A stretch of DNA of 64,000 nt from Bacteroidia bacterium (GTDB lineage: Bacteria > Bacteroidota > Bacteroidia > 2-12-FULL-35-15): assembly GCA_016786925.1 (NCBI GenBank), contig JAEUTU010000052.1:26878-90877 (forward strand), given 5' to 3'. A program made the translations under genes and the position numbers. The notes under the pieces were generated by a model. It did not search any database. It worked only from the letters and a program-made list of their open reading frames with translations, and was not told where the DNA came from. Of this stretch, positions 8,296 through 17,309 are shown piece after piece. Each line of letters starts with the position of its first letter. Within the stretch, counting starts at the first letter, position 1.

Positions 8296-9933
8296 TTAGT
8301 CGATTAGCACAACCTTTTTTGTTCTAACTAAAGTTTCACCTTCAACTAATTGAAGAAAATAAACTCCTGCCGGCAAATCGCCACGCTGTAATACAAAAGA
8401 ATACCCGTATATATTATTTGCTTCTTTTACTTGCCTTCCCAAACAGTCATATAGCTTCAGGCTAATGTTATACAATTCACTTTCGGATTGTATCATCAAT
8501 ATTGATGAAAATGGATTTGGATAAATAGAAATCAATTCTTGAGCTTTTAAAGAAACGGATGAAGTTGCAATGTTACCAATTTTCCAAATTTCTCTTCCAA
8601 AAGATCCATCGTTTGCAGAAAAAAACAATACTCCATTTACGTTTTCAAGTGCATCGGGTCTTGATGAAGCTGTGGGATGAATATCCTGAACTAACAAAGT
8701 ACCTGAATTCGTACCATCGCTTTTCCATAATTCCAACCCAATTGTTCCGTCATTTGCTGCAAAATAAAGTGTGTCATTTACATTTATTAATGATGGGGGA
8801 TAAAATATTCCATTATTAGCCCCAAGATTAATATCCCTAACTAAAACAGTTCCTAATTGGGTACCATCTGTTTTCCATAGCTCTGACCCAACACTCCCGT
8901 CATTTGCTACAAAAAACAAATTGGCATTTGAATTTAAAAGTGTAAATTGACTGGGAGCAGCTCCTCCACTTGGATTAATATTTTTTAACATGGTTGTACC
9001 AAGATCAGTTCCATCACTAAGCCATATTTCGCTTCCATTAGTTCCATCATCTGCCGTTAAAACGAGTTTGTTGTTAAAAACTTTTACCGGAGTAGCATTT
9101 GAAGCTGAGCTTCCAACATTAATATCTTTTACTAAAACTGTTCCGATAGATGTCCCATCTGTTTTCCATAATTCATAACCATTTGTCCCATCATTCGCCC
9201 CAAAATATAAATTATTGTCATAAACAACATAACCGAAAGGTTGTGAGCCACTACTGCCAGTCCGAATGTCTTTTACCATGACTGTTCCTACTGTTGTTCC
9301 ATCGCTTGTCCACAACTCTACACCCGCAACTCCATCATTAGCACTGAGAAAAATTTTTCCATTATACACAGACATTATTCCAGGTATAATGTTTTTAATT
9401 TTCACAGTTCCAACAGCAGTTCCATCGGTTTTCCATAATTCATTGCTCCCCGATGTTCCATCATTCGCTGAAAAATAAACAGATCCTGACAACTCTGTGA
9501 AGCCAGATGGATTAGAATTATTTAATCCTAAATTTATATCCTTTACCATTGTCGTACCGGCAAAAGTTCCATCACTTTTCCATAATTCGGCTCCATGAAT
9601 TCCATCATCTGCTCTAAAATACAATGTACCATTCATATTTTTTAGACCAAATGGATTAGAACTACTACTACCAGAGTTAATGTCTTTCACTAGAATTGTC
9701 CCCCCTACAGTTCCGTCACTCATCCACAATTCTCTTCCACTGACACCATCAGAAGCAACAAAAAATGCAATACCATTTACATTAACAATTGGTGTAGAAT
9801 TATAATTCAAAGAACTATCTGTACCACTATAAACATCAGTGATCATAGATGTCTGAGCATCTAGAGAAAAAGAAAGCATTGTAAAAAGAGTTACAACAAT
9901 TGAAAAATGGTTTAATCGTAATTTATAGTTCAT
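8296..9933 (-). CDS. Secreted ELWxxDGT-repeat protein with T9SS sorting domain
   Basis: The 545-residue product has a signal peptide (cleavage near LDA|Q, residue 26). Eight full repeats of about 40-50 residues centre on E[LI]W.[ST]DGT..GT..[VL][KR][DN]I, and a ninth degenerate copy reads REIWKIG (about 65-445). This is the ELWxxDGT repeat family of secreted Bacteroidota proteins, thought to form beta-propeller-like folds. The C-terminal T9SS type A sorting domain (about 460-545) starts with ISIYPNPFSS and ends LPAGVYFLQL...KKVVLID. It is probably exported to the cell surface or medium. Function is unknown. It is likely monocistronic, with a candidate -7 element at 10026-10033. Confidence 0.9.
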   Translation of the reverse strand: MNYKLRLNHFSIVVTLFTMLSFSLDAQTSMITDVYSGTDSSLNYNSTPIVNVNGIAFFVASDGVSGRELWMSDGTVGGTILVKDINSGSSSSNPFGLKNMNGTLYFRADDGIHGAELWKSDGTFAGTTMVKDINLGLNNSNPSGFTELSGSVYFSANDGTSGSNELWKTDGTAVGTVKIKNIIPGIMSVYNGKIFLSANDGVAGVELWTSDGTTVGTVMVKDIRTGSSGSQPFGYVVYDNNLYFGANDGTNGYELWKTDGTSIGTVLVKDINVGSSASNATPVKVFNNKLVLTADDGTNGSEIWLSDGTDLGTTMLKNINPSGGAAPSQFTLLNSNANLFFVANDGSVGSELWKTDGTQLGTVLVRDINLGANNGIFYPPSLINVNDTLYFAANDGTIGLELWKSDGTNSGTLLVQDIHPTASSRPDALENVNGVLFFSANDGSFGREIWKIGNIATSSVSLKAQELISIYPNPFSSILMIQSESELYNISLKLYDCLGRQVKEANNIYGYSFVLQRGDLPAGVYFLQLVEGETLVRTKKVVLID

Positions 9934-10025
9934 ACTTAATTTGTCGGTGATTACAGTGCTGACTCCGCACTATTTAAATCCAGCTTTTTTATTTTAACAT
10001 TCGCGATTTATATGTTTTATAACCG

Positions 10026-10033
10026 CAAAGATA
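10026..10033 (-). promoter_or_regulatory. Candidate -7 element for the ELWxxDGT gene
   Basis: The minus strand reads TATCTTTG, an exact TAnnTTTG match, about 93 bases upstream of the ATG at 9933. No TTG lies at the usual distance, so the call rests on the -7 element alone. Confidence 0.35.
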
Positions 10034-10089
10034 AATGGATAAAGAAGGGATAACGAGTAAACAATCTCCCAAAATTCAAATTTCTTACT

Positions 10090-10118
10090 AAAAAAAATCC
10101 CCGTCATACGACAGGGAT
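10090..10118 (-). terminator. Intrinsic terminator of glyA
   Basis: Read on the minus strand, ATCCC-GTC pairs with GAC-GGGAT (one internal A/C mismatch, 4-base loop), and an eight-T run follows. It lies 27 bases after the glyA stop codon. Confidence 0.8.
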
Positions 10119-10144
10119 CTTAATTGTTATTAAAACGCTAAATA

Positions 10145-11437
10145 TTATGAAAACAAAGGGAAATCCTTCATCATCTTATTCACTTCTTTTCTTACCTCGA
10201 GGATCACCTTTTCATTATCGTGGTTCATCAACACTTTATCGATCAAATTCACAATCTTCGGAATATGTTTTTCTTTTAATCCTCGGGTAGTAATAGCTGC
10301 TGCTCCTACACGGATACCAGATGTTACAAATGGTGATTTATCATCAAATGGCACCATATTCTTATTAACTGTAATATCAGCTTTTACAAGTGTATTTTCT
10401 GCTAATTTCCCTGTCAATGGAGCTAAACCATTCGGTATTTTTTTTGAACGCAAGTCGATCAACATACAATGATTATCCGTTCCACCACTGATCACTTTGT
10501 ATCCTTTTTCTACAAAACACTCTGCCATCAACTTCGCATTTTTCATCACCTGCACACAATATTTTAAATAGCTATCTTCCAATGCTTCTCCATAAGCAAC
10601 TGCCTTGGCAGCAATTACATGCTCTAACGGACCGCCTTGAGTACCAGGGAACACAGCAGCATCCAACAACTGTGACATCATTTTGATCTCTCCTTTTGGA
10701 GTTTTTTCACCAAATGGATTCGGGAAATCTTTCCCCATCATGATCATTCCACCGCGTGGTCCACGCAATGTTTTATGTGTAGTAGTTGTTACAATGTGGC
10801 AATATGGCAATGGATCGTTCAATAATCCACGTGCGATCAATCCGGATGGATGTGAAATATCGGCCATTAACAAAGCACCCACTTTGTCTGCTATCTTACG
10901 GAATGTTTTGTAATCCCAGTCACGTGAATAAGATGATGCACCACAAATGATCAATTTCGGCTTTTCGCGCAATGCGATCTCTTCTACTTTTTTCATATTC
11001 ACACGTCCAGTTTTTTCCTCTACGCCATAAAAACTTGGAACATATAATTTTCCGGAAAAGTTAACAGGTGAACCATGTGTTAAATGGCCACCATGCGAAA
11101 GGTCGAATCCTAAAATTTTATCGCCTGGTTTTAACACCGCTAACATAACAGCCGCATTCGCTTGTGCTCCCGAGTGTGGTTGTACGTTCACCCATTCTGC
11201 ATTGAATAATTGCTTTGCACGGTCGATGGCTAATTGTTCTACTTTATCTACTACCTCACAGCCACCATAATAACGTTTGTGAGGTAATCCCTCAGCATAT
11301 TTATTGGTAAGTACGCTTCCCATCGCTTTCATCACTTGCTCGCTCACATAATTTTCGGATGCGATCAATTCAATACCAACTGTTTGACGTTTTTTCTCTT
11401 CAGCAATTAAATTAAAAATGGCGGTGTCTTTTTTCAT
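10145..11437 (-). CDS. glyA: Serine hydroxymethyltransferase
   Basis: This PLP enzyme converts serine and tetrahydrofolate to glycine and 5,10-methylene-THF, the main source of one-carbon units. The 430-residue product has the expected length. It shows [10 protein letters not shown] near the N-terminus, KRYYGG, the SHGGHLTHG segment, and the PLP-lysine motif [14 protein letters not shown]. The gene has its own -7 element (11483-11490) and terminator (10090-10118), so it is monocistronic. A 15-bp tandem repeat array starts 69 bases upstream of its start codon. Confidence 0.98.
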   Translation of the reverse strand: MKKDTAIFNLIAEEKKRQTVGIELIASENYVSEQVMKAMGSVLTNKYAEGLPHKRYYGGCEVVDKVEQLAIDRAKQLFNAEWVNVQPHSGAQANAAVMLAVLKPGDKILGFDLSHGGHLTHGSPVNFSGKLYVPSFYGVEEKTGRVNMKKVEEIALREKPKLIICGASSYSRDWDYKTFRKIADKVGALLMADISHPSGLIARGLLNDPLPYCHIVTTTTHKTLRGPRGGMIMMGKDFPNPFGEKTPKGEIKMMSQLLDAAVFPGTQGGPLEHVIAAKAVAYGEALEDSYLKYCVQVMKNAKLMAECFVEKGYKVISGGTDNHCMLIDLRSKKIPNGLAPLTGKLAENTLVKADITVNKNMVPFDDKSPFVTSGIRVGAAAITTRGLKEKHIPKIVNLIDKVLMNHDNEKVILEVRKEVNKMMKDFPLFS

Positions 11438-11482
11438 AATGATGTTGTATTAATATTTTGAGGAATATCTATTTAACGGGTA

Positions 11483-11490
11483 CAAAAGTA
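11483..11490 (-). promoter_or_regulatory. Candidate -7 element of glyA
   Basis: The minus strand reads TACTTTTG, an exact TAnnTTTG match, 46-53 bases upstream of the glyA ATG at 11437. The -33 region falls inside the tandem repeat array that starts at 11506, and no TTG stands out there. Confidence 0.45.
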
Positions 11491-11505
11491 GGAAAAAAAT
11501 GGGAA

Positions 11506-11610
11506 TTGAGGATTGGGGATTTGAGGATTCAGGATTTGAGGATTCAGGATTTGAGGATTGGGGATTTGAGGATTGGGGATTTGAGGATTTTGGATTTAGG
11601 ATTCTGGATT
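11506..11610. repeat. 15-bp tandem repeat array (seven units)
   Basis: There are six units of TTGAGGATTxxxGAT (xxx = GGG, CAG, CAG, GGG, GGG, TTG) at exact 15-bp steps from 11506, and a seventh decayed unit to about 11610. The plus strand would read as repeated DLRIG/DLRIQ, but this has no coding context. It lies directly upstream of the predicted glyA -7 element. Confidence 0.9.
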
Positions 11611-11871
11611 GGATGTCAGTTCGAGTGGCGAGGAACGAGCTGTATCGAGAACGATTGGAATAAAAAACGCTCTGCTCCTAACCGCAAAGGACACAAAGTT
11701 TTTCGCAAAGCAACGCAGAGGGTTCTACGAAATACGATTGTGAGATACTATTATCCCTTCTCCTCCGGAGTTGGCCGTGGAGATGTCAAATCTTTGAGGT
11801 GATAACACTGGCAAAAGCATAAAGATGCTATTACTCCTTCGGAGAGGGCCGGGAAGAGGTATACTAATTAG

Positions 11872-12345
11872 CTAATTAACCTCTTTCTCCGCAAGCATAA
11901 AAGCAGGGATCAATACCATTAGCACCACCGGTGATTGTGCTAGGCCCATTAAAAAGCGGGCGATCTCGTACATTCTTTCCAATGACGAGGGTACCATCCA
12001 GCCTATTATCATAAACAAACCCGAAAGGACAGTTAAACCTGCAAAAGCAAAAAGTACGATACGATTGTAATTCCTGTTACTAAAAAGGTATTGAATAGTA
12101 TACCTGCTAATGAAATAGAAAACAGCTGCAAATACGAGTGTAAACAACCATTTCAAATTGAGTACTGCGTCATAATCAAAGGATTCAAAAAAGCGCAGAT
12201 GAGCAGGCATCGGATAATCCATTTCATAGTCCCATGCCAGTAGCATAGCATTTACTGTTCTGAAAAAATAATCGCGGTAAAAACTGATGAAAACGATCAG
12301 CGTTACAATGAGCAACAATACAAAATATTTATTCTTTTTTTGCAT
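11872..12345 (-). CDS. Small multi-pass membrane protein of unknown function
   Basis: This 157-residue protein has four hydrophobic segments (about 7-24, 63-85, 95-115 and 130-150). No family motif is recognisable. Its ATG overlaps the stop codon of the OmpA-family gene (TAATG, 1-bp overlap), which indicates translational coupling. It may be membrane-associated with that protein's function. The short loop FRTVNAMLLAWDYEMDYPMP faces one side of the membrane. Confidence 0.75.
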   Translation of the reverse strand: MQKKNKYFVLLLIVTLIVFISFYRDYFFRTVNAMLLAWDYEMDYPMPAHLRFFESFDYDAVLNLKWLFTLVFAAVFYFISRYTIQYLFSNRNYNRIVLFAFAGLTVLSGLFMIIGWMVPSSLERMYEIARFLMGLAQSPVVLMVLIPAFMLAEKEVN

Positions 12346-14366
12346 TATTTGCCGACTATAACAAACTCTGTTCTACGATTTTTAGCTCTACCTGCTTCTG
12401 TTGAATTATCAGCAATCGGAACACTGGCACCAAATCCTTTAAAAGCGATCAAACGTTTTTCACTGATCCCTTTTTCCAACAGTTTATCACGCACAGTAAA
12501 GGCACGGTCGGTACTCAAAGCCAGGTTATCCTTCGGATTACCTACATTATCAGTATGTCCGTGTATCTCGATCTTGATCGTTGGATTTGCTTTTAAAAAC
12601 TCCACAAATTCATCAATAACGATCAACGAACGCGGTTCCATATCAGCTGAATTCGTTTTATAGTAAATATTATCTAACAAATACTTTTTCCCTACAGCAA
12701 TTGTATCTGCGACAATCGGTTTAATTGGTAAGGGTTTGGTGTTTTTTATTGAATCCTTCATTACCAGCTGTGAACTGAAAGCATAATTATCTTTTTTCAC
12801 CGTAACGATGAGATCATTCTTGGCTTTATTGTTTACTACAACAGCAAAGTCGCCCGTAGTAGAATCAACCACAGCGGTTGTTACTTTTTTTGTAACGGCA
12901 TCTTTTACCTCTACGGTAAAATTCTTTACTTCACCTTGTGCCTTGTCTTCCACCTTTCCTTTGATAAAGGCGACATCCTGCGGACGGGCTTCTTTGTACA
13001 ATTCAAATGAAAACAGATCGTATTTACCCACTGAGCGACCTTTTGTGCGATTAGGTTCATTGGAAGCAAAATATCCTAAATGACCATCTGTGCTCACAAA
13101 AAAACCAAGATCATCACCCACCGTATTGATCGGAACACCAATGTTTTTGGGTTCGGCCCACTTACCATCTTCTCCTTTACGGGAAAAGAAAATATCAAAA
13201 CCACCTACACCCGGATGACCGTCCGAGCTAAAATACATGGTCTCAAAATCGGAGTGAATAAAGGGTGATTTTTCATCGAAAGGCGTATTGATCACTGGAC
13301 CTAAATTCTCGGGCTTACTCCACATTCCGGTAGCCTTATCTTTTACTGTTTTATAAATATCTACTCCTCCTCTACCTCCTTTTCGGTCGCTGGCAAAATA
13401 AAGTGTTACTCCATCCGATGCCAATGTGGGTTGTGAATCCCAATAAACCGGATCATTGATTCCTTCTACTTTTTCAATCTCGGTCCATTCACCATTTACC
13501 ATATCAGAATGATAGATATCGCAATTGACCTGAGCTCCACCTTCATCCTTACAGATCGTAAAATATAAATGTTTATTATCAATACTCATGGTTGCACCGC
13601 CTTGTCCGCCTTGCTTATTGAATGGATAGGTCATACGACTTCCTTTCGTAAACTGTCCGGTTTTATCACGCTTGCTATAACTGAACAATTCTATTTCCTG
13701 ATCGGTAGTCATGCCTGCAATCCCATCTTTATTTACATATGGCATTTTACGTGTAAACAAGATCATTTCATCATCGGCAGTGATAATTGGAAGGTATTCG
13801 TCATTAGGTGTACAAACACCTGTAACGGGATTCGGATCAAAAGGAACAGGATTTTTAAAGATCTCACCGTAAAGCTTAGCATACTTTAACATCCTTTTTG
13901 CTTCCGAAAGTAAGCCATCATAATTCTTATCGAACTTGTCGGTATTATCATCTTTAAAATTCAAAAACTCTTTCAGGTATTTAGCACTTTCTTCCCATTT
14001 TTCCTGCTCATAATAACTAAATCCTAAATAGTAATAGGGATTGGAATGGTATTTCGGACATAACTCTACCACCTTTAAAAAATAAGGTTCCACAGGCTTA
14101 AAGGGCTTATCTTCGTATATGAGCGTACGAATACGTTCCATTCCGAAAGCAAAATTAGCATCCACATAATCCGGCTCCAGCTGAATAGCTTGCTCCAGGA
14201 ATTTCATGCGATCATCTTTTTTATTCTTTTTATCGATGCCTTGCTCGTATAGTTTCTTTGCTTTTTTATTCTCGATCTCCTGACAAGGTTTTTCTCCGTC
14301 ATCCTGTGCATTAACAAGTAATGCGAATGAAAGAAAAATAAATGTGAGTGTGAAATACTTTTTCAT
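12345..14366 (-). CDS. TPR-PD40-OmpA envelope protein
   Basis: The 673-residue product starts at the ATG at 14366; an upstream in-frame TTG would spoil the signal peptide. Order of parts: signal peptide (1-20, LLVNA|Q), TPR-like helices (about 25-150), PD40 beta-propeller strands (about 165-430, e.g. LYFASDRKGGRGGVD and MYFSSDGHPG), a beta-sandwich (about 455-540), and an OmpA C-terminal domain (about 560-673). The OmpA domain has IEIHGHTDNVG and KNRRTEFVI, which bind peptidoglycan. It lies 40 bp downstream of the CpsB-like gene and is followed by a coupled membrane gene. Related Bacteroidota proteins anchor outer-membrane machines to the cell wall; the partner here is unknown. Confidence 0.9.
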   Translation of the reverse strand: MKKYFTLTFIFLSFALLVNAQDDGEKPCQEIENKKAKKLYEQGIDKKNKKDDRMKFLEQAIQLEPDYVDANFAFGMERIRTLIYEDKPFKPVEPYFLKVVELCPKYHSNPYYYLGFSYYEQEKWEESAKYLKEFLNFKDDNTDKFDKNYDGLLSEAKRMLKYAKLYGEIFKNPVPFDPNPVTGVCTPNDEYLPIITADDEMILFTRKMPYVNKDGIAGMTTDQEIELFSYSKRDKTGQFTKGSRMTYPFNKQGGQGGATMSIDNKHLYFTICKDEGGAQVNCDIYHSDMVNGEWTEIEKVEGINDPVYWDSQPTLASDGVTLYFASDRKGGRGGVDIYKTVKDKATGMWSKPENLGPVINTPFDEKSPFIHSDFETMYFSSDGHPGVGGFDIFFSRKGEDGKWAEPKNIGVPINTVGDDLGFFVSTDGHLGYFASNEPNRTKGRSVGKYDLFSFELYKEARPQDVAFIKGKVEDKAQGEVKNFTVEVKDAVTKKVTTAVVDSTTGDFAVVVNNKAKNDLIVTVKKDNYAFSSQLVMKDSIKNTKPLPIKPIVADTIAVGKKYLLDNIYYKTNSADMEPRSLIVIDEFVEFLKANPTIKIEIHGHTDNVGNPKDNLALSTDRAFTVRDKLLEKGISEKRLIAFKGFGASVPIADNSTEAGRAKNRRTEFVIVGK

Positions 14367-14406
14367 GTGTAAATAATTTGTATCAAAAACTACAATAATC
14401 AAACCA

Positions 14407-15195
14407 TTATAAGGTATGATTCAGAAGCTTTCCGCCTTCCACCAACTTCAACAAGTGTGGCTCATACACCACTTCTTTCATTAAATTAATATGTCCCACA
14501 TGGTGACAATCGGTTCCAACAAAAGAGATCATTTCTTTATCGATCATTTGTTCCGCCACTTTTTTTGTTGGAATGGAATAATATCCTGTTAAGGAATTAA
14601 TATTCATTTGCAACAAAACTCCTTTATCAATAAATGCTTCGTATTTATCAAACTCCCTGTGCCAGAAATTGTATCGTTCGGGATGCGCCAACACCGGTTT
14701 GTAACCCTGTGTTTGCATCTTAAAGATCACATGAAATAAATTATCAGGTGGATTCATGTAGGAGATCTCAAACAACAGGTAATTGTTACCAAAAGTGAGA
14801 AGCTTTTCATTATCTAATTTTCGTTCAAAATCAAAATCAAGATAATATTCAGCTGCTGCTCCCATTTCTACTTGAACACCCGCTTCTTTCAATGCAGGCT
14901 TCACTTTTTCCAGTCCACCCAATATTGTTTCAGGTGTATTTCTATAACCATCACCCATGATATGAGGTGTGGTAATGATCTTTTTATAGCCCATACTATT
15001 GAGCATCGTGATCATATTTACACTGTCTTCTACACTCTTTGATCCATCATCAATGGCAGGCACCAAATGCGAATGCACATCGGTAACCAACTTACTCAGG
15101 TCAACCGGAGTACTTAATCGTTTTGGCTTCTTTTTAAATAGATCGAAAAGTCCCAATGAATGTATAATTAATATGAATATCGTTTTTTGAACCAT
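14407..15195 (-). CDS. CpsB/CapC-like PHP-family tyrosine-protein phosphatase
   Basis: This PHP-domain protein has metal-binding motifs DVHSHLVPAIDDGS, ITTPHIMGDG, HPERYNFW and SFVGTDCHH. Homologues dephosphorylate the autokinases that control capsule and exopolysaccharide chain length, and the position at the end of a nucleotide-sugar operon fits that role. No Wzc-type kinase is in the window. The ATG at 15195 gives 262 residues and overlaps the epimerase gene by 28 bp with an odd hydrophobic leader. A TTG at 15156 gives 249 residues, starts GLFDLFKKK as is typical of such proteins, and removes the overlap. I prefer the TTG but keep the ATG coordinate. Confidence 0.88.
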   Translation of the reverse strand: MVQKTIFILIIHSLGLFDLFKKKPKRLSTPVDLSKLVTDVHSHLVPAIDDGSKSVEDSVNMITMLNSMGYKKIITTPHIMGDGYRNTPETILGGLEKVKPALKEAGVQVEMGAAAEYYLDFDFERKLDNEKLLTFGNNYLLFEISYMNPPDNLFHVIFKMQTQGYKPVLAHPERYNFWHREFDKYEAFIDKGVLLQMNINSLTGYYSIPTKKVAEQMIDKEMISFVGTDCHHVGHINLMKEVVYEPHLLKLVEGGKLLNHTL

Positions 15196-16160
15196 TCGAG
15201 CGTTTTGCTCAACCCTTCTTCTATCTTCACATTTGGCTCATAACCTAAGATCATTTTTGCCTTGGCAATATCTGCCAGAGAATCTCTTACGTCACCAGGT
15301 CTATCCGCTCTATATCCCTGTTTCACTTCTGTACCAATTAGTTTACGAAGAATATCGATCAATTGGTTTAAGGAAACACGTTCACCAACTGCAATATTAA
15401 AAACATCTCCCTGAACATTCTTCAGATCAGCAAACATTGCTTTAATATTAGCTTGTACCGCATTTTCCACAAAAGTAAAATCACGGGTTTGTTCACCATC
15501 GCCATTGATCATGGGTGATTCTCCTTTCAATAAGGCATTAATGAACAATGGAATAGCCGCAGCATACTCTCCTTGCGGATTTTGGCGTGGTCCGAATATA
15601 TTAAAATAGCGAAGTCCTACAACTTCCATTTGATAGGTTTTAGCGAAGATCTCGCCATACAACTCATTGGTCATTTTTGACACCGCATAAGGTGATAATT
15701 GTTTCCCTATTTTATCTTCCACTTTAGGCATTACTTTACTATCACCATACACAGAAGAAGAACTGGCATATACCACACGTTTTACTTTGGCATCACGTGC
15801 TGCGATCAGAACATTAATAAAACCTGTTGCATTTACATTGTGTGTAGCAATTGGATTTTTGATGGAACGGGGAACTGAGCCCAATGCTGCATCGTGAAAA
15901 ACATGATCAACTCCGGCACAAGCATTATGACAATCGTTGATGTCGCAGATATCACCATTTATAAATTCAAAATTGGGAAGCGATAGATATGGTTTCAGAT
16001 TCTCTTCGAAACCTGTCGCGAAATTATCCAATACAACTACTTTCTTTGCATTGTATTTCAACAAGTATTCCACCAAATTGGAACCAATAAATCCGGCACC
16101 ACCGGTAACCAAAAATGTTTTTCCGGAAATATCTATATAATGAAATGGAGTTTCGTACAT
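15168..16160 (-). CDS. NAD-dependent UDP-sugar epimerase (WbpP/TviC-like)
   Basis: This 330-residue extended SDR has the Rossmann motif VTGGAGFIGSN, the catalytic tyrosine/lysine YAVSK, and DHVFHDAALGSVPRSI, a phrase characteristic of the WbpP/TviC C4-epimerases. These interconvert UDP-GlcNAc/UDP-GalNAc or the corresponding uronic acids. With the TviB/WbpA-like dehydrogenase at 17310-18599 it could make UDP-GalNAcA, as in Vi antigen synthesis. It lies 20 bp downstream of the dTDP-glucose dehydratase gene within the same minus-strand run. Confidence 0.9.
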   Translation of the reverse strand: MYETPFHYIDISGKTFLVTGGAGFIGSNLVEYLLKYNAKKVVVLDNFATGFEENLKPYLSLPNFEFINGDICDINDCHNACAGVDHVFHDAALGSVPRSIKNPIATHNVNATGFINVLIAARDAKVKRVVYASSSSVYGDSKVMPKVEDKIGKQLSPYAVSKMTNELYGEIFAKTYQMEVVGLRYFNIFGPRQNPQGEYAAAIPLFINALLKGESPMINGDGEQTRDFTFVENAVQANIKAMFADLKNVQGDVFNIAVGERVSLNQLIDILRKLIGTEVKQGYRADRPGDVRDSLADIAKAKMILGYEPNVKIEEGLSKTLEWFKKRYSY

Positions 16161-16180
16161 ATAAATTTGCTTTGAGCCAA

Positions 16181-17233
16181 TTATCGCTTTACGTACTGTT
16201 GCTCGTAATACTTTTTATAATCTCCGGAGGTTACATTATTTAACCATTCTTCATTCGTCAAATACCAGTCAACTGTTTTTTCCAGACCTTCTTCAAATTG
16301 CAAAGATGGCACCCAGCCTAATTCTTTTTGAAGTTTAGTAGAGTCGATCGCATAACGAAGGTCGTGTCCTGCTCTATCCTTTACAAATGTGATCAACTTA
16401 GCCGACTCGCCTTCCGGACGATTCAATTTCTTATCCATGATCTTGCAAAGCACGTGAATTAAATCAATGTTCGTCCATTCATTATGACCACCAATATTAT
16501 AGGTTGAACCTGTTTTTGCATTATGGAAGATCACATCGATCGCTCTTGCATGATCTTCTACCCATAACCAATCACGCACATTCTCACCTTTTCCGTAAAT
16601 AGGAATAGGTTTATTGTTTTTAATATTATGAATAGACAATGGAATTAGTTTTTCAGGAAAGTGATGACTTCCATAATTGTTCGAACAATTAGAAATAACG
16701 GCATCCATCCCATAAGTATCATGGTAGGCTCTTACAAAATGGTCGGAGCTGGCTTTAGAAGCTGAATATGGACTGTGAGGATCGTAAGCTGTTGTTTCAG
16801 TAAACATTCCTGTTTCACCCAATGTTCCATACACCTCATCGGTTGATACATGATAAAAACGATGAGCAGCATAATTATCTTTCCATTCGTTACGTGCTGC
16901 GTTCAAAAGATTAACAGTACCGATCACGTTGGTCATAACAAACTCCAAAGGATTAGAGATACTTCTATCCACATGACTTTCAGCAGCTAAATGGATCACC
17001 GCATCAAATTTATGCTCAGCAAATAATTGATTGATAAATGCGGCATCTACTATATCGCCTTTTATAAATGTGTAATTCGACTTACTCTCAACATCCTTCA
17101 AATTCGCCAAATTGCCGGCATAAGTTAATTTATCCAAATTAACGATCTGATAATTGGCATACTTATTCACAAAAAGACGAACAACGTGCGAACCAATAAA
17201 TCCTGCACCTCCGGTAATCAATATTTTTTTCAT
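16181..17233 (-). CDS. rfbB: dTDP-glucose 4,6-dehydratase
   Basis: The 350-residue SDR converts dTDP-glucose to dTDP-4-keto-6-deoxyglucose. It shows ITGGAGFIGSH at the N-terminus, HLAAESHVDRSI, FYHVSTDEVYG, the catalytic YSASK and SNNYGSHHFPEKLIPL, all typical of RmlB/RfbB. The glucose-1-phosphate thymidylyltransferase partner (rmlA) is not in the window. The product is the substrate of the FdtA-type ketoisomerase at 55453-55815, linking the two polysaccharide blocks. It is in the operon with the epimerase downstream (20-bp gap) and a UDP-HexNAc dehydrogenase upstream (76-bp gap with a small repeat). Confidence 0.96.
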   Translation of the reverse strand: MKKILITGGAGFIGSHVVRLFVNKYANYQIVNLDKLTYAGNLANLKDVESKSNYTFIKGDIVDAAFINQLFAEHKFDAVIHLAAESHVDRSISNPLEFVMTNVIGTVNLLNAARNEWKDNYAAHRFYHVSTDEVYGTLGETGMFTETTAYDPHSPYSASKASSDHFVRAYHDTYGMDAVISNCSNNYGSHHFPEKLIPLSIHNIKNNKPIPIYGKGENVRDWLWVEDHARAIDVIFHNAKTGSTYNIGGHNEWTNIDLIHVLCKIMDKKLNRPEGESAKLITFVKDRAGHDLRYAIDSTKLQKELGWVPSLQFEEGLEKTVDWYLTNEEWLNNVTSGDYKKYYEQQYVKR

Positions 17234-17257
17234 AACTGCTATTTTAGCTTTCTATTT

Positions 17258-17295
17258 TTTCGATTTCCACTTCCGAACTCCAACTTTCGATTTCC
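17258..17295. repeat. Short direct repeat between operon genes
   Basis: TTTCGATTTCC occurs at 17258-17268 and again at 17285-17295, separated by related pyrimidine-rich sequence (ACTTCCGAACTCCAAC). It resembles the small intergenic repeats of Bacteroidota. It fills the 76-bp gap between rfbB and the upstream dehydrogenase; no regulatory role is evident. Confidence 0.45.
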
Positions 17296-17309
17296 GATTT
17301 TAATTTAAT

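Larger units (their letters stand above)
11438..11871. other. Repeat-filled 434-bp intergenic region
   Basis: Besides the 15-bp array, three further repeat-like blocks occur. One at 11615-11652 reads like TCAGTTCGAGTGGCGAGGAA followed by CGAGCTGTATCGAGAACG. A 'CGCAAAGGACACAAAG ... CGCAAAGCAACGCAGAG' block lies at 11681-11720. Two decayed copies of a CTCCTTCGGAGAGGGCCGGG-like element lie at about 11756-11780 and 11833-11860. From memory, all three types are scattered as intergenic repeats in Bacteroidota genomes. No gene is supported here; a 114-codon open frame across it is built from repeats. Confidence 0.6.

Noticed and set aside
8296..9933. CRISPR or tandem DNA repeat in the ELWxxDGT gene
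   Set aside because: The repeats are in frame, diverged at DNA level and explained by the protein family.
11506..11610. CRISPR-like array
   Set aside because: Units are only 15 bp, directly adjacent with no spacers, and no cas gene is nearby.
11458..11802. 114-codon plus-strand frame of DLRIG/DLRIQ repeats
   Set aside because: It is created by the 15-bp repeat array (a multiple of three) and decayed intergenic repeats; it overlaps the glyA promoter and has no coding signature.
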